DNA of 64,000 nt from positions 2,542,001 to 2,606,000 of the forward strand of contig NZ_CP170633.1 in NCBI RefSeq assembly GCF_042932805.1, written 5' to 3'. This DNA comes from Ascidiaceihabitans sp029251465. GTDB taxonomy: Bacteria; Pseudomonadota; Alphaproteobacteria; Rhodobacterales; Rhodobacteraceae. Shown piece by piece: positions 17,518-25,313 of the stretch (positions are counted from its first letter, which is position 1; the number at the start of each line of letters is the position of its first letter). The position numbers were made by a program, and so were the translations under genes. The notes under the pieces are model-generated. The model searched no databases. It had not been told where the DNA came from and was given only the letters and a program-made list of their open reading frames with translations.

Positions 17518-18480
17518 TTAACGGTCCAATACTAAAGTTTTGCCCTCAAAGCGGGACACACATGGCATGATTTTTTCACCCGATGCGTGTTCGTTATCTT
17601 CAAGCCAATGATCGCGGTGAATGAAGTTGCCAGTGTAGTCGATCACCCGCGTTTCACACATGCCACACGCGCCGCCGCGACACAGATAAGGTGCGTCGAC
17701 CCCTGCCCGTTCGATGGCTTCTAACAGGCTTTCTTGTTCACCGACCTGGATCACTTTGTTAGACACTGCCAGCTTGACTTCAAACGGTTTGCCGGGCTGC
17801 GGAGCGAGGAATTCTTCGTAGTGAATGGCTTCGCGGGGCCAGCCCAAATCGGTAGCTTTTGCGCGCACCCAGTTGATCATTCCCTTGGGGCCACAAACAT
17901 AGATGTGCGTGCCAAGTGGCTGACGATCCAGTAGATTTTCCAGATCGATGGCTTGGTCCTGATCGTCGTAGTAGACGCTTACGTCATTTGGGTGGGTATC
18001 AGTCAGATAGTCGACATAGCTACCCAGCGCTTGCGAGCGGCACGCATAATGCAGTTCCCAATTGCCATGCGCGCGGTCCAGTTGTTTGATTTGCGCAAGG
18101 AACGGCGTGATGCCGATGCCGCCTGCAATCATCAGGTGCTTTTTGGCCCGCAAATCCAGCGAAAACAGGTTCACAGGGTTCGAGATGACCATCTCGTCGC
18201 CAACGCTAACCGATTTATGCATGAATAGCGAACCGCCACGGCCCTCGTCGTCGCGACGCACTGAAATTGTGTAGGCGCTTTGATCAAAGGGGTCGGACAT
18301 CAATGAGTACGGGTTCAGGCGGGTGATCGCCCCGTCTTGCATTTCGACAACGGTGTGCGCACCGCCGGAAAATGTCGGCAACAGACCACCATCGACGGGT
18401 TCAAAGCGAAAGCGCGTCACGAGATCATTCAAGGGTGTCACTTCGGTCACGCGGACTGCAATTTTCTCAGCGCCACTCAT
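17518..18480 (-). CDS. dmmB: Dimethylamine monooxygenase reductase subunit
   Basis: 320-residue phthalate-dioxygenase-reductase type protein: flavin-binding barrel (about 10-105), NAD(P) domain (about 110-220, AGGIGITPFL) and a C-terminal plant-type 2Fe-2S domain with Cys267, Cys272, Cys275 and Cys307 (CRGGACGMC...C). It passes electrons from NAD(P)H to the heme oxygenase subunit. The start ATG at 18480 overlaps the dmmA stop in ATGA; the longer open frame upstream is inside dmmA. Translation is probably coupled through the operon. Confidence 0.83.
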   Translation of the reverse strand: MSGAEKIAVRVTEVTPLNDLVTRFRFEPVDGGLLPTFSGGAHTVVEMQDGAITRLNPYSLMSDPFDQSAYTISVRRDDEGRGGSLFMHKSVSVGDEMVISNPVNLFSLDLRAKKHLMIAGGIGITPFLAQIKQLDRAHGNWELHYACRSQALGSYVDYLTDTHPNDVSVYYDDQDQAIDLENLLDRQPLGTHIYVCGPKGMINWVRAKATDLGWPREAIHYEEFLAPQPGKPFEVKLAVSNKVIQVGEQESLLEAIERAGVDAPYLCRGGACGMCETRVIDYTGNFIHRDHWLEDNEHASGEKIMPCVSRFEGKTLVLDR

Positions 18481-19088
18481 TGCTCTGTCTCCTTGGCGTA
18501 AATCCCCTTTTGTGCAGGCACGTTGCCGGGGTCCTCGGCGTCGATGCAGACAGCTTGGTAAGCGGCCAAACGGCGCGAATAGTGATCGCGCACGAACAGG
18601 TTCAACCCACAATGGCTACACACGAACGGATCAGTTTCCACGTCTTCGGTGATGCCTTTGCAATGCACACACTGCATGCGCCGCGCGATGGATCCGCGAT
18701 GTTCGGTCTGGATTGCGGTGTGCGGAATGCCGGCTTGCATTGCTTCGTTCTGGGCCTGCCCCATCAGACCTTCGGTGCCGGTCAGATAGACTTGCAGCCC
18801 CATCGAGGCGTCTTGCAAAACCCGCTGGATACGGCTGACGGAGGCGGCGTAAGACGGACCTTCGTAAAATTGTGCGGGGTTAAGCGCGCGCAGTTTGTCC
18901 GCGAAATCTGCCCCACGCGGAATGTAGATGATGTGGGTTTTCGCCATCAGATCAGGCGTGGCAACGTCTAGGATCGCCTCGGCCCCTGCGGCGTCCGCGA
19001 TCATCAGGTGATGTTTGCCTGCACGCACTTCTAGCGTGCCATAGACAGGACGGCTTCGGATAGACGGCGGAAATTCGAATTTTGACAT
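18477..19088 (-). CDS. dmmA: Dimethylamine monooxygenase subunit DmmA, zinc-ribbon C-terminus
   Basis: 203 residues. The N-terminal part resembles a reductase-like nucleotide domain (SRPVYGTLEV...HLMIADAAGAEAI). The C-terminus has two CxxC knuckles, Cys140/Cys143 and Cys157/Cys160, a rubredoxin- or zinc-ribbon-like site. The combination is typical of the DmmA family found only beside the heme subunit and reductase. Starting at 19088 removes an unrelated frame extension that runs into dmmD. There is a 58-bp gap after dmmD and an ATGA overlap with dmmB. Confidence 0.78.
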   Translation of the reverse strand: MSKFEFPPSIRSRPVYGTLEVRAGKHHLMIADAAGAEAILDVATPDLMAKTHIIYIPRGADFADKLRALNPAQFYEGPSYAASVSRIQRVLQDASMGLQVYLTGTEGLMGQAQNEAMQAGIPHTAIQTEHRGSIARRMQCVHCKGITEDVETDPFVCSHCGLNLFVRDHYSRRLAAYQAVCIDAEDPGNVPAQKGIYAKETEQ

Positions 19089-19146
19089 GTGATCCTCGGT
19101 AGAGTGCAAAAGAGGCGCAAACCTGACGGCGCGCCCCTTTGTGTGA

Positions 19147-20295
19147 TCAGCCCTTTGCGGTGCGGATCGTTTTGTCTTTGTCGTAGAACGGCATTTCTTC
19201 GGCTGTGGCCGCCAGCTCTGATCCGTCCAGTTGAACGATCGTGAGCTTGGTGCCGGCTTTTGCAGCCTCGGGCGACAGACGTGCAATCGCAACGCTGTAG
19301 TCGTTCAGGTCTGACGACAGGCCATAGGTGATGACGCCCACGTCGTTGCCGTTGTGCATAATCCGCGCGCCCATATCCATCTGCGCCATGCTGTCAGACA
19401 GTTGCACCCCGTAGATTTTGAACCTCTCTTTGCCCTCAAGCGCATAGTGGTTTTCCGCGCCGATAAAGCCGGTTTTGCCCGGTGAAACTGTGAATTCCAG
19501 CCCCAGTTCCCAGATCGTGTCACCGCACAGGTCGTTCTCGAACGGGAAGGTTTCAGAATTATCGCCCGGATAGAACAACAGGTAGCTTTCGATGCGCAGC
19601 ATATCCAGCGTCGAGAACTGCACAGGGCGCACGCCACGGTCTTTGCCGGCCGCCAGAATGTTGTCCCACAGGTGCACAGCATCCTTGCCGCGGCAGAAGA
19701 TTTCATAGCCACGCTCGCCCGTGTAGCCGGTGCGCGAAATCATCACGTCACGGCCGTACAGGCGCGTTTGCATGATGCCAAAGTAGGCCAGATCACGGAT
19801 CGCCGGAATTTCTTCGGCCAACAGATCCACGGACACGGGGCCTTGCAGTGACATGTCGTGCAGATCGTCGTCAAACAGAACCGAACAGTTCTTGGCGGCC
19901 GCAACCGAGGTCAACTGCTCCATCCCGGTGCCCGTGCCATGCACAACCAACCACGAGTTTACCGCAAGATGATAGATGATGCAGTCGTCGATAAATTTGC
20001 CGTCGCTGTTCAGGATCGACGCGTAAGTCGACCGGCCCGGCGCGATTTTCTCGACGTTGCGGGTTGTGACGCGGTCAATGACATAGGCCGCATCCGGCCC
20101 GATCACGTGGCATTTTTTCAGACCTGAAACATCCATCAAACCGGCTTTGGTGCGGATCGCCTCATAGTCAGCCTTGGCGCGCTCGGGCGTGTCGTCGTAG
20201 AACCACGCCGTGCCCATGCCGTTCCAGTCTTCTAACGCTCCGCCGATTTCGGCGTGGCGATGCGCCAATGCGGAATGTCTCCATAGAATTGCCAT
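19147..20295 (-). CDS. dmmD: GcvT-like tetrahydrofolate protein of the dimethylamine operon
   Basis: 382-residue aminomethyltransferase (GcvT) family protein: LMDVSGLKKCHVIGPDA near 75, RTGYTGERGYEIF near 200, and a C-terminal GcvT_C domain. It probably collects the formaldehyde released from dimethylamine as methylene-THF. TMAO demethylase Tdm has a similar folate domain but, as I recall, is about twice as long with an N-terminal DUF1989-type metal domain, which is absent here, so I read this as DmmD. It is the first gene of the dmm operon. Identity as a bare, single-domain Tdm variant is the alternative. Confidence 0.72.
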   Translation of the reverse strand: MAILWRHSALAHRHAEIGGALEDWNGMGTAWFYDDTPERAKADYEAIRTKAGLMDVSGLKKCHVIGPDAAYVIDRVTTRNVEKIAPGRSTYASILNSDGKFIDDCIIYHLAVNSWLVVHGTGTGMEQLTSVAAAKNCSVLFDDDLHDMSLQGPVSVDLLAEEIPAIRDLAYFGIMQTRLYGRDVMISRTGYTGERGYEIFCRGKDAVHLWDNILAAGKDRGVRPVQFSTLDMLRIESYLLFYPGDNSETFPFENDLCGDTIWELGLEFTVSPGKTGFIGAENHYALEGKERFKIYGVQLSDSMAQMDMGARIMHNGNDVGVITYGLSSDLNDYSVAIARLSPEAAKAGTKLTIVQLDGSELAATAEEMPFYDKDKTIRTAKG

Positions 20296-20410
20296 GTGTC
20301 TTCCCCTGTTTATTTTGAGTCTTTGTTAAGCATCATTCAGCCTCAGGCATTTGTAAAAAGCAAGAATGAGATGCAAATTATTTTCCTGTCAGGCAATATT
20401 TTACGCGAAA

Positions 20411-20431
20411 GGGCCACCCAATAGGCGGCCC
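20411..20431 (-). terminator. Terminator after the amt operon
   Basis: GGGCCACC (20411-20418) pairs with GGCGGCCC (20424-20431) in an 8-bp stem with a 5-base loop, followed on the minus strand by TTTCGCG. It is 22 bases past the stop of the 57-residue gene. Confidence 0.6.
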
Positions 20432-20452
20432 CTTGCTAAAGTCTTGGTCAGC

Positions 20453-20626
20453 TTACTTGTCGAAGCGTTTGGCTTTTTTCGCCTCAGAGCTGTGTCCGAT
20501 CACCAATACGGCGACGCAAATGATCGCTGCAATTGCGGTGTACAGACCGGGCATCGCTGTGCCCCAGCCCATGAACATTGCGCCATCTACGACGGACCAG
20601 TCTGCTGTGTCATATGGAAAACCCAT
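20453..20626 (-). CDS. 57-residue single-span membrane protein downstream of amt
   Basis: A short gene between amt and its terminator. It has an almost ideal ribosome site, AAGGAGAG, six bases before the ATG. The protein begins MGFPYDTADW, has one hydrophobic span at about 26-44 (PGLYTAIAAIICVAVLVIG) and ends in a basic tail, EAKKAKRFDK. It starts 23 bases after the amt stop and lies before the hairpin, so it is co-transcribed with amt. A small partner that stabilises or regulates the ammonium channel is an obvious idea, but no function is known to me. The length and TM prediction are by eye. Confidence 0.8.
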   Translation of the reverse strand: MGFPYDTADWSVVDGAMFMGWGTAMPGLYTAIAAIICVAVLVIGHSSEAKKAKRFDK

Positions 20627-20649
20627 GGTTCTCTCCTTTTCGGTTTCGT

Positions 20650-22038
20650 TTATTCAGCAGGTGCTGGTGAAGATGGGATGCCTTCGGGGTACCCCTGTGC
20701 AGGCACTTTGACGGTGTCCATACCAGCGATTTCCGCACCTTCTGGCACACGCAGCATTCCGAACATCTTGAGGATGTAGGACACCACGTAACCTGGCACG
20801 AAACCCAAGCCAAAGAAGACCGCCGCACCAATGATCTGACCCATCAGGTTGATCGTCGGAGCCCCTTCGCCTTGCAGCGCTGGATATCCGGATGCGAACA
20901 CACCCAGCATAATCACACCGTAAAGGCCGATTGTGCCGTGGACCGTGACCGCACCAACCGCATCATCAATGCCGCGTCGCTCAAGCCAATTGGCGGCAGG
21001 TGCAAGGATGATACCCGCTGAGAACGCGATGATGAACGTAAGGCCCGGGAAATAGATGTCCAGACCGGACGCCGTCGAGATAATACCAGCAAGGGCGCCA
21101 GACATCATCCAGAACGGGTCTTTGGTGATGATCCACGCACCGATGATGCCACCAGCAATCGCCATCAGGATGTTGAACGACAAGGCAGACAAGGTGATTG
21201 GCGTGCCGTAGATTGTCGCGAATTTATCGCCAAACCAGCTCCATGCTTCGCCCGGAACAATGACGCAAGCCATCAAGAAGCCCCAGAAACCGACGATGAT
21301 CAGCATCAGGCCGACAACTGTCATTGGCATGTTGTGACCGGCGATATGGTTGGCTGAACCGTCATCGTTGAATTTGCCGATGCGTGGTCCAAGGTTGATC
21401 AGAACACCCAGCGCAAAGAAACCGGCAACCGCGTGGACAAGTCCCGCCGCACCAAAGTCATGGACACCGAATTTCGTAACCAACCAGCCATCTGCGTGCC
21501 AGCCCCAAGCCGCCGCAACGACCCACGCGAATGAGCCAAGCACGATAGCAAGAATGACAAAACCAACAGTTTGAATACGTTCGATCACAGCACCCGACAT
21601 GATGGATGCGGTTGTGGCTGCAAACAGTGCAAATGCACCAAAGAACACGCCAGACGCGTTGTCTGCGATGTTTGGACCCATGTATTGCGCGCTGTCGCCC
21701 CAGCCCCATGCGATCGCACTTGCATAGGCTGCGCCGGAAATTCCGGCTGGACCTTCGGATAGGGTCAAACCTGTTGGAAAGCCCCAATAGATCCACCAGC
21801 CGAAAAAGTAGAACGTCGGGATCATAAAGGCGAAGGCCAAAATGTTTTTCACACCCGAAGACAGAACGTTTTTCATCCGTGACGCGCCCATCTCGTAGGC
21901 CAAGAAACCTGCGTGAATGATGATCATCAACGGAATTGTTAGATAATAAAATGTTTCAGCGAACATGCGGTTTGTTGTGCCGCCACTTCCCTGAAGTGCT
22001 GCGACTTGTGCCGTCAGCTCTGCGATTTGTTCTTCCAC
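20650..22038 (-). CDS. amt: Ammonium transporter, Amt family
   Basis: 462-residue channel moving ammonium across the inner membrane, with about 11 spans. The twin pore histidines are visible in AAGLVHAVAG and AVTVHGTIG. It carries a soluble N-terminal coiled-coil-like lead (EEQIAELTAQVAAL) before the first span and a proline-rich C-terminus. I start it at GTG 22038, preceded by GAGGG seven bases away; the longer frame to 22275 has no such site and crosses the control region. Sitting between dmm and mgs, it would recapture ammonium released by methylamine oxidation. Confidence 0.85.
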   Translation of the reverse strand: MEEQIAELTAQVAALQGSGGTTNRMFAETFYYLTIPLMIIIHAGFLAYEMGASRMKNVLSSGVKNILAFAFMIPTFYFFGWWIYWGFPTGLTLSEGPAGISGAAYASAIAWGWGDSAQYMGPNIADNASGVFFGAFALFAATTASIMSGAVIERIQTVGFVILAIVLGSFAWVVAAAWGWHADGWLVTKFGVHDFGAAGLVHAVAGFFALGVLINLGPRIGKFNDDGSANHIAGHNMPMTVVGLMLIIVGFWGFLMACVIVPGEAWSWFGDKFATIYGTPITLSALSFNILMAIAGGIIGAWIITKDPFWMMSGALAGIISTASGLDIYFPGLTFIIAFSAGIILAPAANWLERRGIDDAVGAVTVHGTIGLYGVIMLGVFASGYPALQGEGAPTINLMGQIIGAAVFFGLGFVPGYVVSYILKMFGMLRVPEGAEIAGMDTVKVPAQGYPEGIPSSPAPAE

Positions 22039-22068
22039 GGTTTTTCCCTCATCGGCTGTTGGTATTCG

Positions 22069-22097
22069 TGCACCATCGCATGCAAATTCGTGGTGCT
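22069..22097. promoter_or_regulatory. Inverted repeat upstream of amt
   Basis: TGCACCA (22069-22075) and TGGTGCT (22091-22097) are inverted half-sites 15 bases apart, 31 bases upstream of the amt start. The halves resemble enterobacterial NtrC half-sites, but the usual spacing is about 3-4 bases. A separate perfect palindrome, GTGCTAGCAC, lies at 22190-22199 before mgsA. Confidence 0.35.
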
Positions 22098-22240
22098 GCC
22101 CGAAGGGAACCATGATGCGGGCAATCTGGCTAGTCTTTTTTAACTTAGATGAAAAATAGTTTCCTAGTGGTTGAGCGTTAGATTTTTTGGTGCTAGCACT
22201 TGAGTCGAACAAGAATTCACTTTCAAGGAGGGCGCGTGCC

Positions 22241-23170
22241 ATGTGCGGGATCGTCGGACTTTTTCTAAAAGACAAATCACTTGAGCCTCAGCTTGGTGAA
22301 ATGTTGACGGACATGTTGGTCACGATGACCGACCGCGGCCCCGACAGTGCCGGCATCGCGATTTATGGTGGCGAAACAGAGGGTAAGGTCAAATTGACCC
22401 TGCAATCTGACACCCCTGAAAGCGGCTTTGCCAAGCTGGATAATGCACTGCGCAAAGCGATCAAGGGCAAGGTCGACATGAGCGTCGTAGACACCCACGC
22501 CCGCCTTGAAATTCAGGCCGATCAGATGGCCGAGGCCCAAGCATACCTTAAGGCAAATCACCCTGATTTACGCATGATGAGCCGTGGCGAATCCCTCGAA
22601 ATCTACAAGGAAGTCGGGCTGCCTAAAAATGTGGCAGAACGCTTTGATGTGCGCAAAATGTCCGGATCGCACGGAATTGGACACACACGCATGGCAACAG
22701 AATCAGCCGTGACCACGATGGGTGCCCACCCGTTCAACACCGGTCTTGATCAGTGCCTCGTGCACAACGGATCGCTGTCCAATCACAACTCTTTGCGCCG
22801 CAGCTTGCGCCGTCTTGGTGTGCACATCGAGACTGAAAACGACACCGAAGTCGGGGCTGCTTACCTCACGTGGAAAATGCAAGAAGGTGCAACTTTGGGC
22901 GAAGCTTTGGAAAGCTCGCTGGACGATCTGGATGGCTTCTTTACCTTCGTGGTTGGCACCAAGGATGGCTTTGGCGTCGTGCGTGACCCGATCGCTTGCA
23001 AGCCCGCCGTCATGGCCGAAACCGATCAGTTCGTCGCCTTTGGATCCGAATATCGCGCGCTGGTAAACCTGCCCGGCATCGACAACGCCCGCGTCTGGGA
23101 ACCAGAGCCCGCAACCGTCTATTTCTGGAGCCACACGTCGGCCCCAACAGCGCAAGAGAAAGCCGCCTGA
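22241..23170 (+). CDS. mgsA: N-methylglutamate synthase subunit A (class-II amidotransferase domain)
   Basis: 309-residue GATase type-2 protein like the first domain of glutamate synthase. It begins MCGIVG, so Cys2 is the N-terminal nucleophile after Met removal; TDRGPDSAGIAI and GSHGIGHTRMAT are further family segments. It would release ammonia or methylamine from the amide of glutamine or gamma-glutamylmethylamide. AAGGAGGG lies 9 bases before the ATG. It is the first gene of mgsABC, divergent from amt, and its stop overlaps mgsB by one base. Confidence 0.85.
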   Translation: MCGIVGLFLKDKSLEPQLGEMLTDMLVTMTDRGPDSAGIAIYGGETEGKVKLTLQSDTPESGFAKLDNALRKAIKGKVDMSVVDTHARLEIQADQMAEAQAYLKANHPDLRMMSRGESLEIYKEVGLPKNVAERFDVRKMSGSHGIGHTRMATESAVTTMGAHPFNTGLDQCLVHNGSLSNHNSLRRSLRRLGVHIETENDTEVGAAYLTWKMQEGATLGEALESSLDDLDGFFTFVVGTKDGFGVVRDPIACKPAVMAETDQFVAFGSEYRALVNLPGIDNARVWEPEPATVYFWSHTSAPTAQEKAA

Positions 23171-23853
23171 TGCAAAGTTTCGATCTAGAAGCGCAGGGTC
23201 TGCGCGCACTCAATTCTGTCCTGCATGACCAGGCCGCAAACACCAATCAAACGGTCTGGGAAATCAACAACCCCAAAGGCAGCCATGCGATTGCCGTGGG
23301 TTTGGACGCCCCGATCGAAGTGAACGTCAAAGGCTCCACCGGCTACTACTGTGGCGGCATGAACAAGCAGGCGACGATCCACGTCCATGGCTCAGCAGGG
23401 CCCGGCACCGGCGAAAACATGATGTCCGGCAAGATCGTGATCGAAGGCGACGCCAGTCAATATCTGGGGGCCACGGCCCACGGCGGGCTGATCGTGGTCA
23501 AAGGCAACGCATCCTCGCGCTGCGGCATTTCCATGAAAGGTGTCAACATCGTCGTGCAAGGCAACATCGGCCACATGTCTGCGTTCATGGGTCAATCAGG
23601 CAATTTGGTGGTCTGCGGTGACGCCGGCGACGCGTTAGGCGACAGCTGCTACGAGGCGCGGTTTTTCGTGCGTGGTTCCGTCAAATCCCTAGGGGCCGAT
23701 TGCGAGAAAAAGGAAATGCGCGCCGAACATCTGGAGTTCTTGAAAGAGATCATCGCAGAGTCCGGCGTTGACGCCAAACCCGAAGAGTTCACGCGCTACG
23801 GCTCTGCCCGCACGCTTTATAATTTCGACGTCGACAATGCCGGCGCGTACTAA
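23170..23853 (+). CDS. mgsB: N-methylglutamate synthase subunit B (GXGXG domain)
   Basis: 227 residues matching the C-terminal GXGXG beta-helix domain of glutamate synthase: repeats such as GGMNKQATIHVHG, GPGTGENMM, GATAHGGLIVV and GDAGDALGDSC are visible. In the big enzyme this domain scaffolds the ammonia tunnel; here it is a separate subunit. The start ATG overlaps the mgsA stop (TGATG). The frame upstream of this start is a shadow of mgsA. Confidence 0.85.
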   Translation: MQSFDLEAQGLRALNSVLHDQAANTNQTVWEINNPKGSHAIAVGLDAPIEVNVKGSTGYYCGGMNKQATIHVHGSAGPGTGENMMSGKIVIEGDASQYLGATAHGGLIVVKGNASSRCGISMKGVNIVVQGNIGHMSAFMGQSGNLVVCGDAGDALGDSCYEARFFVRGSVKSLGADCEKKEMRAEHLEFLKEIIAESGVDAKPEEFTRYGSARTLYNFDVDNAGAY

Positions 23854-23861
23854 GGATACTG

Positions 23862-25211
23862 ATGATGAACAGCCATGACGACAAAGGTATCCCGCACACG
23901 ACTCCGCGGCAGTCCGCAACATTTACCGCCGATGTGAACAGCGACATTCGCCGTGCCGCGGCCACCGGGATTTACGATATTCGCGGCGGTGGGGCCAAAC
24001 GCAAGGTGCCGTCTTTTGACGATCTCTTGTTCATGGGGGCGTCGATTTCGCGCTACCCATTGGAAGGGTACCGTGAGAAATGCGAAACAAACGTGACCAT
24101 TGGTGGCTTGCACGCCTCCAACCCGATTGAGCTGGATATCCCGATCACCATCGCAGGCATGTCGTTTGGCGCCCTGTCCGGTCCCGCCAAAGAGGCATTG
24201 GGCCGTGGTGCATCCATGGCCGGCACGTCGACCACCACCGGTGACGGCGGCATGACCCCCGAAGAACGCGGTCATTCCGACAAGCTGGTCTATCAATATC
24301 TGCCATCCCGCTACGGCATGAACCCCGATGATCTGCGCAAGGCGGATGCGATCGAAATCGTGGTGGGCCAAGGGGCCAAACCCGGCGGCGGCGGCATGTT
24401 GTTGGGTCAAAAGATTTCGGATCGTGTGGCGGGCATGCGCAACCTGCCCAAAGGCATCGACCAACGTTCAGCCTGTCGTCACCCTGACTGGACCGGACCG
24501 GATGATCTGGAAATCAAAATCCTCGAACTGCGTGAAATTACCGGTTGGAAAGTACCAATTTACGTCAAAGTCGCGGGCGCACGCCCCTACTACGACACGA
24601 CCTTAGCGATCAAAGCAGGGGCCGACGCCGTTGTTCTGGACGGCATGCAAGGCGGCACGGCAGCGACCCAAGACGTGTTCATCGAGCACGTTGGTCAGCC
24701 GACTTTGGCCATCGTGCGCCCTGCTGTTAAAGCGCTGCAAGACCTTGGTATGCACCGCAAAGTGCAACTGATCCTGTCGGGCGGTATCCGCTCTGGCGCG
24801 GATGTGGCCAAGGCAATGGCGCTGGGCGCTGATGCGGTTGCAATCGGCACCGCGGCTCTGATCGCACTGGGCGACAACGACCCGAAATACGAGGCCGAAT
24901 ACAACGCGCTTGGCACAACGTCTGGTGCCTACGACGATTGGCACGAAGGCCGCGACCCTGCGGGCATCACCACCCAAGACCCCGAGTTGATGAAGCGCTT
25001 TGACCCGATCGAAGGCGGTCGCCGCTTGAAAAACTATCTCAAGGTGATGACGCTAGAGGCGCAAACGATCGCGCGGGCTTGTGGTAAAAACCACCTGCAC
25101 AATCTGGAACCAGAAGATCTGGTTGCCCTGACAATGGAAGCTGCGGCCATGGCTAAAGTTCCGCTGTGTGGTACTGATTGGTACCCGGGCAAGCCAAACA
25201 CATCTTACTAA
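23862..25211 (+). CDS. mgsC: N-methylglutamate synthase subunit C (FMN synthase domain)
   Basis: 449-residue FMN-binding barrel homologous to the central domain of glutamate synthase (SFGALSGPAKEAL, LSGGIRSGADVAKAMALGADAV). In glutamate synthase a 3Fe-4S cluster is held by three cysteines just after this barrel. Here that place reads SGAYDDWHEGRDPAG (355-369) with no cysteine. That fits an enzyme needing FMN but no electron input, since methylamine exchange onto glutamate is redox-neutral. Start is one of two adjacent ATGs at 23862 and 23865, after TAAGGA. Confidence 0.85.
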   Translation: MMNSHDDKGIPHTTPRQSATFTADVNSDIRRAAATGIYDIRGGGAKRKVPSFDDLLFMGASISRYPLEGYREKCETNVTIGGLHASNPIELDIPITIAGMSFGALSGPAKEALGRGASMAGTSTTTGDGGMTPEERGHSDKLVYQYLPSRYGMNPDDLRKADAIEIVVGQGAKPGGGGMLLGQKISDRVAGMRNLPKGIDQRSACRHPDWTGPDDLEIKILELREITGWKVPIYVKVAGARPYYDTTLAIKAGADAVVLDGMQGGTAATQDVFIEHVGQPTLAIVRPAVKALQDLGMHRKVQLILSGGIRSGADVAKAMALGADAVAIGTAALIALGDNDPKYEAEYNALGTTSGAYDDWHEGRDPAGITTQDPELMKRFDPIEGGRRLKNYLKVMTLEAQTIARACGKNHLHNLEPEDLVALTMEAAAMAKVPLCGTDWYPGKPNTSY

Positions 25212-25217
25212 ATAAAC

Positions 25218-25244
25218 GGGCGCAGCCGAAAACGGTCTGCGCCC
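25218..25244 (+). terminator. Hairpin after mgsC
   Basis: GGGCGCAG (25218-25225) pairs with CTGCGCCC (25237-25244), extended by CCG/CGG around an AAAA loop with one bulge. The T-tract is weak, so it may attenuate rather than stop transcription into gmaS. Confidence 0.55.
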
Positions 25245-25263
25245 TCACTCATTAAGAATACAA

Positions 25264-25279
25264 GACGCTAAATAGCGTC
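25264..25279. promoter_or_regulatory. Inverted repeat before gmaS
   Basis: GACGCT-AAAT-AGCGTC is a perfect 6-bp inverted repeat ending 34 bases before the gmaS ATG. It could be an operator or a 5' leader hairpin. Confidence 0.3.
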
Positions 25280-25313
25280 AATGACATGAAAACGACAATA
25301 GGGAAATTTGATC

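Noticed and set aside
19147..20295. TMAO demethylase (tdm)
   Set aside because: Only a GcvT-like domain of 382 residues is present, without the N-terminal metal-binding domain of Tdm. Its place at the head of dmmABC fits dmmD.
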